From Nelumbo lutea (Eukaryota > Streptophyta > Magnoliopsida > Proteales > Nelumbonaceae), in the NCBI GenBank assembly GCA_022828595.1, contig JAKGHH010000002.1, positions 46,898,631 to 46,962,630 on the forward strand: DNA of 64,000 bases, written 5' to 3'. The position numbers were made by a program, and so were the translations under genes. The notes below the pieces were generated by a model. The model did not search any database, was not told the origin of the DNA, and was given only the letters and a program-made list of their open reading frames with translations. Positions 23,551-34,420 of this stretch are shown here, one piece after another. Numbering within the stretch: position 1 is the first letter of the stretch; each line of letters starts with the position of its first letter.

Positions 23551-23859
23551 CCACCATATCCAGGAACTGACGGTTCAGATCGATGCGATCCTACGACTCT
23601 CGTGAAAACCGACTGCACTTCCTTCGAGGAAAGATTTTGCTTAAGCGCGAATTTTGGCATCCGCGAAGTTTATAAACCGCATTGACCCTGCGCGTCCTCG
23701 ACACGTAATATGGTTTTTCCCACTAAGCCACATGGGTAACATCGGTCCAACCATAAAACTGGGAGGTGAACCAAGAAGAAATCGGGCCAACCTGCTTGCA
23801 CTGACCGTGAATTCCCCGCATTGGGATTACAACCCCTGGCACGGAGAGTGGGGGGCAAT

Positions 23860-24556
23860 TGATGAGGGGTGATTTGGCCCGTCCTAGCGACTGAGGCACA
23901 CGTGGATGCGATCAGCCAATAGGATAACAAGGGAGCCTTGTTAGCAGTTCGGGAGACCGGGAGCTTGAGCACCTCGGCATAAAGGCACCCCGGCACCCAA
24001 TTTAGTTTGGGGCCAAAGAATTGAAGTGCTAGTTTGGGGCCAAAGAACCGAAGTGCTAGTTCGGGGCCAAAGAACCGAAGTACCAGTCTAGGGCCAAAGA
24101 ACCGAAGTGCCACGTAGTCGACTCCAGAAGCTTCCCCAACGGACTCTGAATTTCTCGGGATCACGACGTTTAGTAATAGGGCTCATCCTCACTCCGCCCG
24201 AATCGGAGGAAAGTGATAAACCTTATCAATTTGCGCATTGCTCTCCTTCAGAAATGGAATGGATCTTATCTTTGTAGCCCTGAGATCCTAGAGCCTTTTC
24301 GTAAGATTCACGACTAATCAACTATATAAGAGCATCGATCCTCAAGGCGAAGGAACGCGCGATTACTTGCACCCAAGCTCTCTAGCATTCATACTTATCT
24401 CGCAAACACACAAAATACTGACTTAAGTATCGAAACGATCTCACTGGGTCTTCCACCCCAGTCCCTCTGAGTACAGTTTTATAGATTGATCTAGCTCGCC
24501 ACACGAATATGTCCAAGCAATTCTCCAACTAGGAGCTTCTAAATCGCATACCATCA
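23860..24556 (+). mobile_element. LTR of a truncated Tat-type Ty3/Gypsy element (3' LTR)
   Basis: A polypurine tract (GAGTGGGGGG) immediately precedes TGATGAGGGG, and the LTR ends in ACCATCA, giving the same TGATG...CATCA ends as the complete element at 46373-56831. A TATA box (TATATAAG) lies at about 24323-24330. A tandem repeat occupies about 24000-24113. No partner 5' LTR was found in the window, so this is the surviving 3' end of an element cut at about 22996. Confidence 0.7.
24000..24113. repeat. Tandem repeat inside the LTR, about 27-bp unit, four copies
   Basis: The unit is TTGGGGCCAAAGAACCGAAG plus GTGCTAG, repeated about four times with a few changes. The opposite strand reads as a repetitive FFGPKLALR-type peptide, which is not a gene. 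Confidence 0.8.
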
Positions 24557-25003
24557 GATCCCCTCTATTTTATAGACATATTAGAATTGATGGTGTTCTT
24601 TTATGTTTTTTCATTGCTGATAGCCTGATAATGGTAAAGTTGGCTTCAATAAGAACCTGGGTTCTCTGTGGGAGGAATTTTTTTGGTATAACTCTTTGGG
24701 AGGACTTGCGTGTTCCAAGGAAAGGGATGATGAAGTAGAAATAGGGCAAACAAGTGATCATCCATTAATACCCGGCATTTAAGCTCTTTTATGATGGAGA
24801 GGAAGTTGTAAAATATGGTAAACTTCATCGTTGTGTTTGCTTGCTGACATAATTTCCTTAGGTTAGTGACATATCAAGGTAAGCTTCATCAAGAATATTT
24901 ACAAATTGTGAAATCAGTTTACCTTTCATATGAGGAACTGTAACCGATAACTAATCAAGAATATTTACATATTGTGAAATCAGTTTACCTTTCACCACAC
25001 AAT

Positions 25004-25400
25004 TACGGGTGTCAATGGACCGGTTTTCATTTGGATTCTGTCCAAATCAAAATTCATTTTAACGGATTGGATGAAACAAAAAAAGATATTGAATTTGGAT
25101 GGTTGGATGGACTAATATAATATAATGGATTGAATCTAGTCCGTCCATAATGAATTTATATTGGATTGTACCAATATCTAGCTCATTGATAAAAGATAAG
25201 AATATAGGTGTCAATGGATTAGGTTTGAGTTGAAACCAATCTAAATTAACAGGAATTTGAACAGATTGAACACTCTGTAGATCGGTCCAAAATGATCCAA
25301 AATATTCATTGAACTGGATTGGACCAGGTCCATTTGTAATGGATTCACATTGGACTGGAGCGGATTGGACCAAATCCAATCCAATTGACACTCCTACACA
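25004..25400. mobile_element. Pair of related TIR units (GGTGTCAATGGA type)
   Basis: GGGTGTCAATGGACCGG at 25011, ATAGGTGTCAATGGATTAGG at 25204, and the inverted right end CCAATCCAATTGACACTCC at about 25395 suggest two abutting or nested copies of one small element. The interior repeats GGATTGGA-type words. Target duplications not resolved. Confidence 0.5.
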
Positions 25401-28400
25401 CAAGGGGCCAGATTTCTGGGAGTGGACACAATGGATTGGCCACGTGTGTAGTCTTATCACCCGTGCTACCTCACTAGCAATTGCATATTTCCTGTGATCG
25501 ATAGACAAATTTCCTTGAAATTTTTCATATATGAGTTGATGGAATGTTACTTCTTCGCCATGTGGCAAATGTGGCAAAGAATTAATTACCATGTTGATAC
25601 TTGCCACAATGAAAGAGATTGATGTGAAAACTGAGTGTTAGAATTCTATATGTAAATACCATGTATATATAGACCCGGTATTGCAAATACATTTCACCAT
25701 TTCAAATATCTCTTGGGATAATATTAGACATTTATTTAAGCCAATGCACTCTGTTGAGGAATACTTGTAGTTGAATTTTTTATGCTTAGAGTGATTTGTT
25801 TCTCACATGCAGTTGGTTATAATAACTACCAACGTGGAAAGAAGTTCCTTCTCCTGGTATCTTGAACTGTTTGAGGCCTTATGCTAAGTATAAGATACTT
25901 AAAGTGAAGATGAATGAGTTCTTAATTTTGATAGAAAGATGCTTTACTTTATCAACCTATCTAAGGGTGCTAAAAATCCCAAATACAGTAACATTTAGAA
26001 AGTTTCTCAAAGTATATTTAAATATAGCATGTTCTTCTATGCCGAACAAGTATGTTGTTCAGAATTTAGAGCATATGTCAAAATTATAAAAAAAACAAAA
26101 AAAAAAACAAATAAACAAACTTACCAAAACTATCCATATAAGGAGGGATGGTGAGGATGAGAGCACAGAGTAAAGTGTATTTCTAGTTTTTTATTTTTAT
26201 TTTCATACTGAAAACTTCAACTTGATGGCCACTTTGTGCCCACCAAAAAAAATGCAAAAGGTTAAATCCATATCCATTCCACCCCTCCCAAAACCCCAGA
26301 TAGCTAGGATCAACATTGGATGATGGCATTTAGGCCAAAAATAAATATGCTTTAATATAATAAAGATGATACTTATTTAATACTCTGTGGTTGCTTGGAA
26401 AAGCAAAAATTGCTGTCCTAAGGGATTTAAAACAAGATAAGAAACTAAGCTTGTCCTTATATTTACACAACATAGCTCCAAACATACCTCTAAACTATTC
26501 GTATTGACCCGAGTTCGACTCAGGCTCATATAGATCTTAACATGAAGCTTAGGCACCACTTACAAATAAAAAAAAAAAGAGTCCAAATGTGTGTGTGTGC
26601 GCGCTCAACTATATCAGCTGTTCAATGATAATTTAAATTATATATTTTTCAAATGTTTGCTAAAACATCATCATCATCGTCTAAGCCTTATCCCAATTAT
26701 ATGGGGTCAGCTGATAAATTTCCTCTTTTTCCCAAAACATGATCTCCTTATGTTTTCATGCTCTTGTGAAAGCATGGTACAAAAATACTGTTTTTAACCA
26801 TGTTTATAAAGCTTGTTTTTCAGTAGAAACCATAGATTTGAATTTGATGGAAGATAGATTGCACTAAAAAAAACCATTGCCCATGTTGATTTTTAAACTT
26901 GGTATCGGCCAGACTTTTACCAAGTGACAGATATGACTTCCCTTCTACCTAATCAAAGGGATGTTGAGTAACTCAATGCATTTGCTTCGAGTGAAGCAGA
27001 GAAAGCAGAAGCTAAATCACAGATAGACTGTGAGAGACACTTGTGGTGACTTGGCAGGTGAATCCATCTCTTTCTTAATGATGTTTTCTCTATGGCATCA
27101 AAGGGTTTGAAACCCTAGGAGATGATGCCTATAGACCAGTTTGTGAAACTCAATTTCAAACCAAACTGTAAAAGTGTACATTGTTAATGAGGATTGATAT
27201 TCAAAAATTTTAATGAAGTTTAGGAACTCTTGACAGAATGAAGAGTTGTAGCCTTCTTGCATGAAAAATGCATTTAATAATAGTGAGTTTGTGAACTTGA
27301 AGCTGGAAAGCAGGAGAAGTGTTGAAAAAAGATCAAGGAAAACTCATCAAATCATTAGTATTGACAGGGACACGGCATGGTTGGTTTGCAACTGCATTGC
27401 AATACCAACAGCAGAACATGAATTTATATTCTTACATCAATGGTAGTCTAAATTTTGTAGAGATGCACACTTTGCTTATATCCAAGTGCCCAGGTTTTCA
27501 AGGAGTTATAAACTGGAAATTCTTACTACCACCCATGGCAAGGTTAGAAAAATTGAATGAATCACTTTTAGACTTTTGAGCCACATTGTCAAGAATGACA
27601 TTATAATTGAGTAATTGAGACTAAAAGGAATACCTTCAATCCGGGGCTACAGCGCGGGTAATTTCAAAATGGAGCCTATATAATTCCGGCCAGGTCTAAA
27701 GAGTGTTTATTTGAAAAATAAGTGCTCATTGAATAAGTGGTTACATGTTTTTACAGAAACGTCTCATATAACATGGTGAAATTACTTCTAATTATCAAGT
27801 TTGGGTGGGTAGCCTGATGAAGCCAGCCATGCGGCCCACATGGATTCCGGCATTGCCAAGTTCTAATTGAAGAGTCCCGATCAGTTCCTCACAAATACAT
27901 CTCCATGAGGAACAGATCCCGATTCCTAATTGAGAGCGTCAGTAAAACGAGATGGATCAAAAGCAATTGAGGAATGATCCCAATTCCTAAATAGAGAGCG
28001 TCAGAAAAACGAGATGGATCGAAAGAAATTGAACTTTCTAAGCATCGCTTGCATAAGATTTCTGAACCAACCACGGCACTCCGTGAATGGAACCTGCTTT
28101 TAAGTTAAACTTTCTAAAAGCCATGACGATAACTCTATACATTGACTCAATGGACAAGACTCGCGTTGGGGTAATTCTTTCAAATATCTTGAGATATTCT
28201 TTGACTAGGAAACCGATCGTTGGAACTTGGAATATTAGGGAAGACAATAATCTAGGTGGGTTCAGGGAGGGTACTAAGCAAATTACACAGCTTACCATTT
28301 TACATATCTTAGGCTGGGTTCGAAAGTGGTGTAAATAGTTGTCGACAAAGATGAAATTCAACGCCATTCAATCTACATCGATGTATAATTTGCTCCAAGG

Positions 28401-28735
28401 ACCAGAGTGTCTAACTACACCGGTCAAACGCAGCCTCAAGTAGAAACTAAGAGGGAATACAAAAGCCTACAGTGGGGGTGAATTCTGAAACTTAATAACA
28501 AGACTTTAAGCGATTGAGAAGTCAGAGGGTGGTCGCCTGTTGGCACCCGACAGTAGTGCAAGTCCACGAGCCGCTTGGAGGAAAAGATGGTCAAACCATC
28601 AAAAACCATAAATATTATCAATTGAGCCAGAGGCCTGTCACGATATGTAGAGTCCGCTGCAAGAAACTCTGTTCTATAATCTATCAAGACCTATCAACTT
28701 TGTTGAGCAATCACAAGATAACAAGTAAAATCGAG
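25401..28735. other. Intergenic, no gene recognised
   Basis: Several short frames occur (for example 28367-28038 minus) but show no domain or splice continuity. A tandem duplication of about 60 bases lies at 27911-27970 and 27973-28034 (shared GAGAGCGTCAG and AAACGAGATGGATC). An RTE-type tail lies at 26664-26714 (separate entry). Otherwise nothing is seen. Confidence 0.5.
26664..26714 (-). mobile_element. 3' tail of an RTE-type LINE or derived SINE
   Basis: On the minus strand a block containing CCATATAATTGGGATAAGGC is followed by GATGATGATGATG. This matches a widely dispersed plant sequence (TTGGGATAAGGCTTAG-like) that ends in GAT repeats, known at RTE-class LINE 3' ends. Only the terminal part is recognisable. 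Confidence 0.5.
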
Positions 28736-28738
28736 AAA

Positions 28739-29162
28739 ATCACCCTATATTATCAACTCCAATCATTAAATTGAAAATTAGAGTCTAAATTCTACCGCTA
28801 AAACTGTTTTCCTCGAATCACGACGCAGTAAAATAACTCAATCTGTGAACAACCCCCCCCCCAATAAAAAAGACAAACATATATCCTTCACCACCGCCTG
28901 TCAAGCACCCAGCTTTGCTTCCGACTGCTCAACACCATACTCGAAAGATAGAATCACCCTATATTATCAACTCCAATCATTAAATCGAAAACTAGAGTCT
29001 AAATTCTACCGCTAAAACTGTTTTCCTCGAATCACGACGCAGTAAAATAACTCAATCTGTGAACAACCCCCCCCCCCAATAAAAAAGACAAACATATATC
29101 CTTCACCACCGCCTGTCAAGCACCCAGCTTTGCTTCCGACTGCTCAACACCATACTCGAAAG
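28739..29162. repeat. 214-bp tandem duplication downstream of EF1-alpha copy 1
   Basis: 28739-28947 and 28953-29162 are near-identical, with period 214-215. They differ mainly by one C in a C homopolymer and by a few substitutions. The unit covers CACCCTATATTATCAACTCC through CAACACCATACTCGAAAG. It starts 115 bases past the EF1-alpha stop codon, so it may lie in or beyond the 3'UTR. Confidence 0.85.
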
Positions 29163-29276
29163 CGAGAATAGAGTGGGAAGAGAAAAGATACATCAACAGA
29201 AGATATGACAAGAAAACCAAAACCGAATGTAACCATGGATAACCCTCCCAAACATTCCAGACTTAAACCACACCGT

Positions 29277-30728
29277 TCATTTGCCAGACTTCTTGGCAGC
29301 GGACTTGGTGACCTTGGCACCAGATGGGTCCTTCTTATCGACACTCTTGATGACTCCGACTGCCACCGTCTGACGCATGTCTCTCACAGCAAAACGACCG
29401 AGTGGAGGGTACTCAGAGAAGGTCTCAACCACCATGGGCTTTGAGGGAATCATTTTAACAAGCCCGGCATCGCCGTTCTTCAAGAACTTGGGCTCCTTCT
29501 CAAGCTCCTTACCGGATCGCCTGTCGATCTTGGTAAGTAGCTCGGCAAACTTGACAGCAATGTGGGAAGTGTGGCAGTCCAGAACAGGGGCGTATCCATT
29601 TCCGATCTGCCCAGGATGGTTCATGATGATAACCTGGGAGGTGAAGCTGGCAGCCTCCTTGGCAGGATCTTCCTTGGAATTTGAGGCAACATAACCACGC
29701 TTGAGATCCTTGACGGCAACGTTCTTCACGTTGAAACCGACGTTGTCACCGGGAAGGGCCTCCTGGAGAGTCTCGTGGTGCATCTCAACAGACTTGACTT
29801 CAGTGGTCAATCCAGTGGGACCAAAGGTGACGACCATACCGGACTTGAGGATACCAGTCTCAACACGACCCACTGGAACAGTTCCAATACCACCGATCTT
29901 GTAGACATCCTGGAGTGGGAGACGGAGGGGTTTGTCTGAGGGCCTCTTGGGCTCATTGATCATGTCCAGAGCATCAAGGAGGGTTGGGCCCTTGTACCAG
30001 TCGAGGTTGGTCGACCTCCCAATCATGTTGTCACCCTCGAAACCGGAGATGGGAACAAAGGGGATTTTATCAGGGTTGTAACCCACCTTCTTCAGATAGG
30101 AGGAGACTTCTTTCACAATTTCATCATACCTTGCCTTGGAGTACTTGGGGGTGGTGGCATCCATCTACACATATCATAATTGAAGAACCAAATCATCAGT
30201 AACAGAAATTCATTTCTAAGGCCAATGTTCCCTTAAAAAGACTAAAATGTTAATTTCCAATGATACCTTGTTACAGCAGCAGATCATTTGCCTGACACCA
30301 AGGGTGAAAGCAAGTAGAGCGTGCTCACGGGTCTGGCCATCCTTGGAGATACCAGCCTCAAAACCACCAGTGGTGGAGTCGATGATAAGGACGGCACAAT
30401 CGGCCTGGGAAGTTCCAGTGATCATGTTCTTGATGAAGTCACGATGCCCGGGAGCATCGATGACAGTGCAGTAGTACTTTGTGGTCTCGAATTTCCACAG
30501 GGCAATATCAATGGTGATACCACGCTCACGCTCAGCCTTGAGCTTGTCAAGCACCCAGGCGTACTTGAATGACCTCTTGTTCATCTCAGCGGCCTCCTTC
30601 TCGAACCTCTCGATAACACGCTTGTCAATACCTCCAAGCTTGTAGATAAGGTGACCGGTGGTCGTCGACTTACCAGAGTCGACGTGACCGATGACCACGA
30701 TGTTTATGTGAACCTTCTCCTTACCCAT
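29277..30728 (-). CDS. EF1A: Elongation factor 1-alpha (eEF1A), copy 1, complete
   Basis: Coding exons are 30728-30267 (154 codons) and 30164-29277 (295 codons plus stop), 449 residues in all, with GT/AG splice sites. eEF1A is the GTPase that carries aminoacyl-tRNA to the cytosolic ribosome. Visible motifs: P loop GHVDSGKS (14-21), DAPGH (91-95), NKMD (153-156, split by the intron between K and M), and ISG in the G5 region (193-195). Domains II and III follow in full, ending KSAAKKSGK. Compared with copy 2 and the plant consensus it has Gly at 203 where Glu is expected ([10 protein letters not shown] motif), Arg146 for Lys, Met for Leu in DALDLINEP, and Ser for Thr in MIPTKPM. No stop or frameshift. 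A 5'UTR intron (30759-31672) lies upstream. Confidence 0.97.
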
Positions 30729-31790
30729 GATGATCGTTTAGGGGAGAAAAACAATAAACTGCACATTCGGAAAAAGAAAAAACAACAAAGAATATTTATC
30801 AATCTGCAATAAGAAAATGGTAACAGACACAGCCTGTTAAGAACATCTAATGCAGAGATTAAAACGGTGAAGCTCAGGATTGTAATATGAATACTAAAAG
30901 AAACATGCAAATCATACATAATTTCCACAAAAAAAAAAAAAAAAAAAACTTAGAAGTTATGAAAGCCCAGCAGGATGAAATTAGCAACAAAGAAATCGGA
31001 TCTAAGTCTCCAGATCCAGAGTATTCATGGAAAAAGCTAACTGATATAGACGAAGCTCAGAGCATTCATTTGAAAAGTAAAATCTCCTAAACTATAAAGG
31101 CATGTAAAGGAATGGATTCGTAGGAACCGAAACAATCAAAATACGAGAAAAGAAATCCTGCGTATCACTAAAATGGAAGACATAAAAAGGTCTTAACGCC
31201 CAAATACTAAAAATTTAATTTCCACAAAAAAAAAATTAGAAGTTATGAAGCCCTAAAGTACATAAGCAGGATGAAATTAGCAACAAAGAAATCGGATCTA
31301 AGTCTCCAGATCCAGAGTATTCATGGAAAAAGCTAACTGATATAGACGAAGCTCAGAACATTCATTTGCAAAGTAAAATCTCCTAAACTATAAAGGCATG
31401 TAAAGGAATGGATTCGTAGGAACCGAAACAATCAAAATACGAGAAAAGAAATCCTGCGTATCACTAAAATGGAAGACATAAAAGGGTCTTAACGCCCAAA
31501 TACTAAAAATTTAATTCGAAATTCCTGGGAGAAAAAAAAAATACAACAGATAAAATAATGATACTTCATACTCGTATAGTTATAGATTAACAAATAACAA
31601 TCCAAGAGTTGCATATAGCAGAATCATCAACTAAGAAGAACTAAAAGTAAGAAATCAAAGCATGGAGCTTACCTTTCGAAGCAGAAGAAACACTGAGATC
31701 GCCTCGTAAAAACCTCTCACAAGAGTATGAGAGGAGGGACTTGTTGCAAGCAAGAGGGTTAGTAATGCGAGACTACTCGTCTTAAAAGGT
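30729..31790 (-). other. 5'UTR and leader intron of EF1-alpha copy 1
   Basis: The leader intron runs from the donor after 31673 (AAAG then GTAAGC on the minus strand) to the acceptor TGTGCAG before 30758, 914 bases. A 30-base second leader exon (30758-30729) precedes the ATG. Both junctions and the flanking sequence are shared with copy 2, where the intron is 595 bases. Plant EF1-alpha leader introns usually raise expression. Confidence 0.8.
30921..31514. repeat. 297-bp tandem duplication within the EF1-alpha copy 1 leader intron
   Basis: 30921-31217 and 31218-31514 are near-identical, including AAGTCTCCAGATCCAGAGTA and CGTAGGAACCGAAACAATC. They differ mainly in the length of an A run and a few substitutions. 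Copy 2 has this segment once, so the duplication arose in copy 1 after the genes separated. Confidence 0.9.
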
Positions 31791-31904
31791 CTCTCTAAAG
31801 CCCGAGCGACTAGGGTTTCTATCATAACCGTTGGATTATTTGATCCAATGGCTTAGGCTTCTGTCCAAGTCATAATAAATTCCTAAAATGTTGCCATCAT
31901 GTCG
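31781..31904 (-). promoter_or_regulatory. Core promoter of EF1-alpha copy 1: TATA-like, telo-box, decayed tef-box
   Basis: On the minus strand, CCTTTTAAG (about 31781-31788) is a TATA-like element. AAACCCTAG (31810-31818) is a one-base variant of the plant telo-box AAACCCTAA. CGACATGATGGCAACA (31889-31904) aligns with the tef-box-like site of copy 2 but has GCAA in place of the core GTAA. Telo and tef boxes are the known elements of plant EF1-alpha promoters. Confidence 0.5.
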
Positions 31905-32025
31905 TTCGTTTCGATTTCGGATCTGCTCTGATTTGAACACTGTGTCCTCCGGTGTCAAACTAATAGCAGTCTAACACGATACTGCCATCATAAATTACCT
32001 TTCCGGCGTCATAGGGGTATTACCT

Positions 32026-32883
32026 ATGATACCGGAAAGGCATCATTTAATGCGGAATGCCTTCACGTGCGAGAGATTTGAGCGTGCAAATCGGGGCTCC
32101 ACTAAACTCGCACATGTCACTTTGTCCGAATACAATTCGTGCATGACACAGATGTATCCGATTTCCATCCTCTCTCGAATCACTTCTTCAACCTTCGTCT
32201 TCCCTTTCATCCTCCCACTTCTCCCATTACCTACTAACCTAAAAAAAGAAAGAAACCGAGATTTCTCGTTTTCCCTTCCATCGTGTCGTAAAGTGTCGTC
32301 CTCAAACCAACGGCCGGTCCAAGGCGCTTCTTTCCATCTTCAACATTCGTCCAAGGTAAGGATGACGACCTTTGAATGTTGTGAAGCCCATGAGATGGAA
32401 TGTTGTGAAGGGAGAACGAATGGGGGTTTTGAGTCTCTTCGAGAGAGCTCAGCCTTTCGAATCTCTTCACTATCTGTTTTTGAGTTTCCCTGCTATTGCG
32501 AGGGGAGAACGGGAGAACGAACAAGTTTCCCTGTCGTTTCCGGCGACCTTCAAGGAAGAATTTTTTTTTTTTTTTGCCCTCCAAAATCCATGTTTTGCCC
32601 TCATGGCTCTGTTTTAGAATCCAAAGGAAAGCCCACCGACCTTCGAAAGAGGAAATCCGAATGTTTTTTAATTAAAAATTTTCTTCCATTTGTTTCTCTC
32701 TTCGCCATTTCTCAAATCCTTATCTCTGCTTGTGCTTGGGCATCGCTCGTTATAGTGGAATGGCATCCCCCTTTGAGGAAGGTTCAAAATATAGATACGT
32801 ATGGGCCAATACATATGTGTCAATGGCATCCCGATACATTCCTCCAGGGACTGTATCGGGCCAAACAGTGGTTTAGAGGGTAG
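32026..32883 (+). CDS. Unrecognised 285-residue open frame, doubtful
   Basis: The frame opens at ATG 32026 and ends at TAG 32881. It resembles no protein I recognise. It is Ser/Phe/Arg-rich, includes a run of Phe from a T homopolymer (about 32561-32574), and its last 33 residues fall inside the small TIR element at 32781-32978. A plausible donor (GTAAGG at about 32355) could end a first exon within it. It starts about 120 bases upstream of the EF1-alpha copy 1 promoter and diverges from it. It could be a fragment captured by a transposon or a chance frame; I favour non-coding. Confidence 0.2.
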   Translation: MIPERHHLMRNAFTCERFERANRGSTKLAHVTLSEYNSCMTQMYPISILSRITSSTFVFPFILPLLPLPTNLKKERNRDFSFSLPSCRKVSSSNQRPVQGASFHLQHSSKVRMTTFECCEAHEMECCEGRTNGGFESLRESSAFRISSLSVFEFPCYCEGRTGERTSFPVVSGDLQGRIFFFFCPPKSMFCPHGSVLESKGKPTDLRKRKSECFLIKNFLPFVSLFAISQILISACAWASLVIVEWHPPLRKVQNIDTYGPIHMCQWHPDTFLQGLYRAKQWFRG

Positions 32884-32978
32884 TCAGGCCTTAAATTGAT
32901 TCTTCTGAATCGGTTTTGAAAAAATAAAAAACCTACAAAAAGTACTAATACGTATCGGCTTGTACCAATAATTTGAAC
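32781..32978. mobile_element. Small TIR element, GTTCAAAATAT family, copy 1
   Basis: The left end GGTTCAAAATATAGATACGT and the right end GTATCGGCTTGTACCAATAA then TTTGAAC are related to the two ends of the element at 40982-41217. CGTAT/ATACG words recur inside. No flanking duplication recognised. Confidence 0.5.
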
Positions 32979-33509
32979 ATTGGTTTCAATTCCCAATCGA
33001 CTTCCTGTTTAAACAAGATAGGTTATGAGAATAGGCCATTTGAGGGATTTCAATTCTATTTCTGATTCCGATTTTGATTATAAACCAAACAAATCCTTAG
33101 ATTCATTTGTTTTCACAGGAATAGAGGTTTGGATTGGCCCGTTTCAATTTCTTGTTTGGTTGGGTGAATGGGATTTTCATTCCCATTTTTAATTTCTCCA
33201 TGAAAATCCATCCCTATTTTTTTTTATATTTTGGTGATACACCCCAACCCCCATTAAGCCCATTTGAATGGTGCATTCCCACTCTGGTAACGACATAACT
33301 TTGGCCGAGAGTGTTTATGGTAGGACACATTCACCCATTCACGCCCATGTCTAAGGAAATAGGGTTTTACCCCTCTCATGGTACCGTTTGGCCCCTAATA
33401 GCCTTTTTCTTTTTTTTTTAGCTTTGGTTCCCCTCACCAAAGTTGGTGGCTGTGCGAATCGAATGTGCTTTTTTACTGCAACAAACCAACAAATGTGCCA
33501 ATTAAGTTA

Positions 33510-33961
33510 GCTCTTTTTTTTTTATTTTTGAAAGAAAAGCTTGTAGGCTAATTTATTGCAACAAGACATTCATAAGCACACGCTTGAGAAACTCAGGAGG
33601 TGTAGACCAAGTCAATATTACACCCCATTTTGGCAAAATTATGGGCCACACAATTACCTGTACGAGGGGTTAAGGAGACAAGAGATGAAGTAAAAGAGCA
33701 CAAAAGTTCCTTCCAATCTGCGATGATGGTATGCAACCGCAAAGTAGCCTCAATGAAAGGATTCAACAAGGAAAGTACAATCTTTTGTGTGTCTCCTTCG
33801 ATGATAATGTGAGAAAGACATAAATCTTTTGCCATTCGTAAGATAAATAGAGCATTCAAAAATAAGAGAGACATGGTGGTCTCGCATGATGATACCAATA
33901 CAAGAATTCTGAGTCCCAACTTAACATTAGTTTTAATGATATGTCGAGGAGGTGCATCGTG
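33510..33961 (-). pseudogene. LINE 3' part: RNase H-like domain and poly(A) end, separated from its body by Copia
   Basis: Minus-strand 33945-33593 encodes an RNase H-like segment (APPRHIIKTNVKLG, LFILRMAKDL, IIIEGDTQKIVLSL, RTGNCVAHNFAKMG) typical of the C-terminus of plant LINE ORF2. Downstream on the minus strand an A-rich tail (T run at 33511-33523 on the plus strand) marks the 3' end. The domain that should precede it (zf-RVT) lies across the Copia insertion at 39639-40040 in the same orientation. Confidence 0.75.
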
Positions 33962-34420
33962 GATGCTGTAGAGAATGGCCCATAAGTTGTTTATTGTTCC
34001 TTGTTATTTATGTTTTTCTGTAATGGGCCTTATTTTGGGCCCATCCTGTCTATATTAAGTTCTTGGTAAATTCTTGTTCAACTAAGGGCATCCTTATAAT
34101 TATTTAAATATATCTTAATAAAATAGAATTAGGGTGCTGAGAGAGAGTAGGTTCGAAACTCTCATTCTCAGACCCTCATTGCCAAACTCTCAGCTCTCCT
34201 CTCTTCAGTTTTCTTCATGGTATCAGAGCATACCCGAACTTCAATATTCTAAGGCTAGAAGATTAGGCTCGTATTGCCTGATTCTTAGAGGTCATTGGAA
34301 GTGCCCAATACTAGAATCTATTGGACAAGTGGTTCGGTGGCTAGGAAGAATCAGAGAAAAAAAAGGAAGGGGAACAGCTCAGTTCTATTTTGAAGCTCGA
34401 ACTGTAAGTTGTGCTCAGTT

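Noticed and set aside
28038..28367. 109-residue minus frame as a gene
   Set aside because: No recognisable domain, no splice continuity; its reverse strand is equally open.
29377..30572. Several plus-strand frames of 67-105 residues across EF1-alpha copy 1 (and minus-strand ones across copy 2)
   Set aside because: They are antisense shadows of the highly biased EF1-alpha codons; the same shadows appear in both copies.
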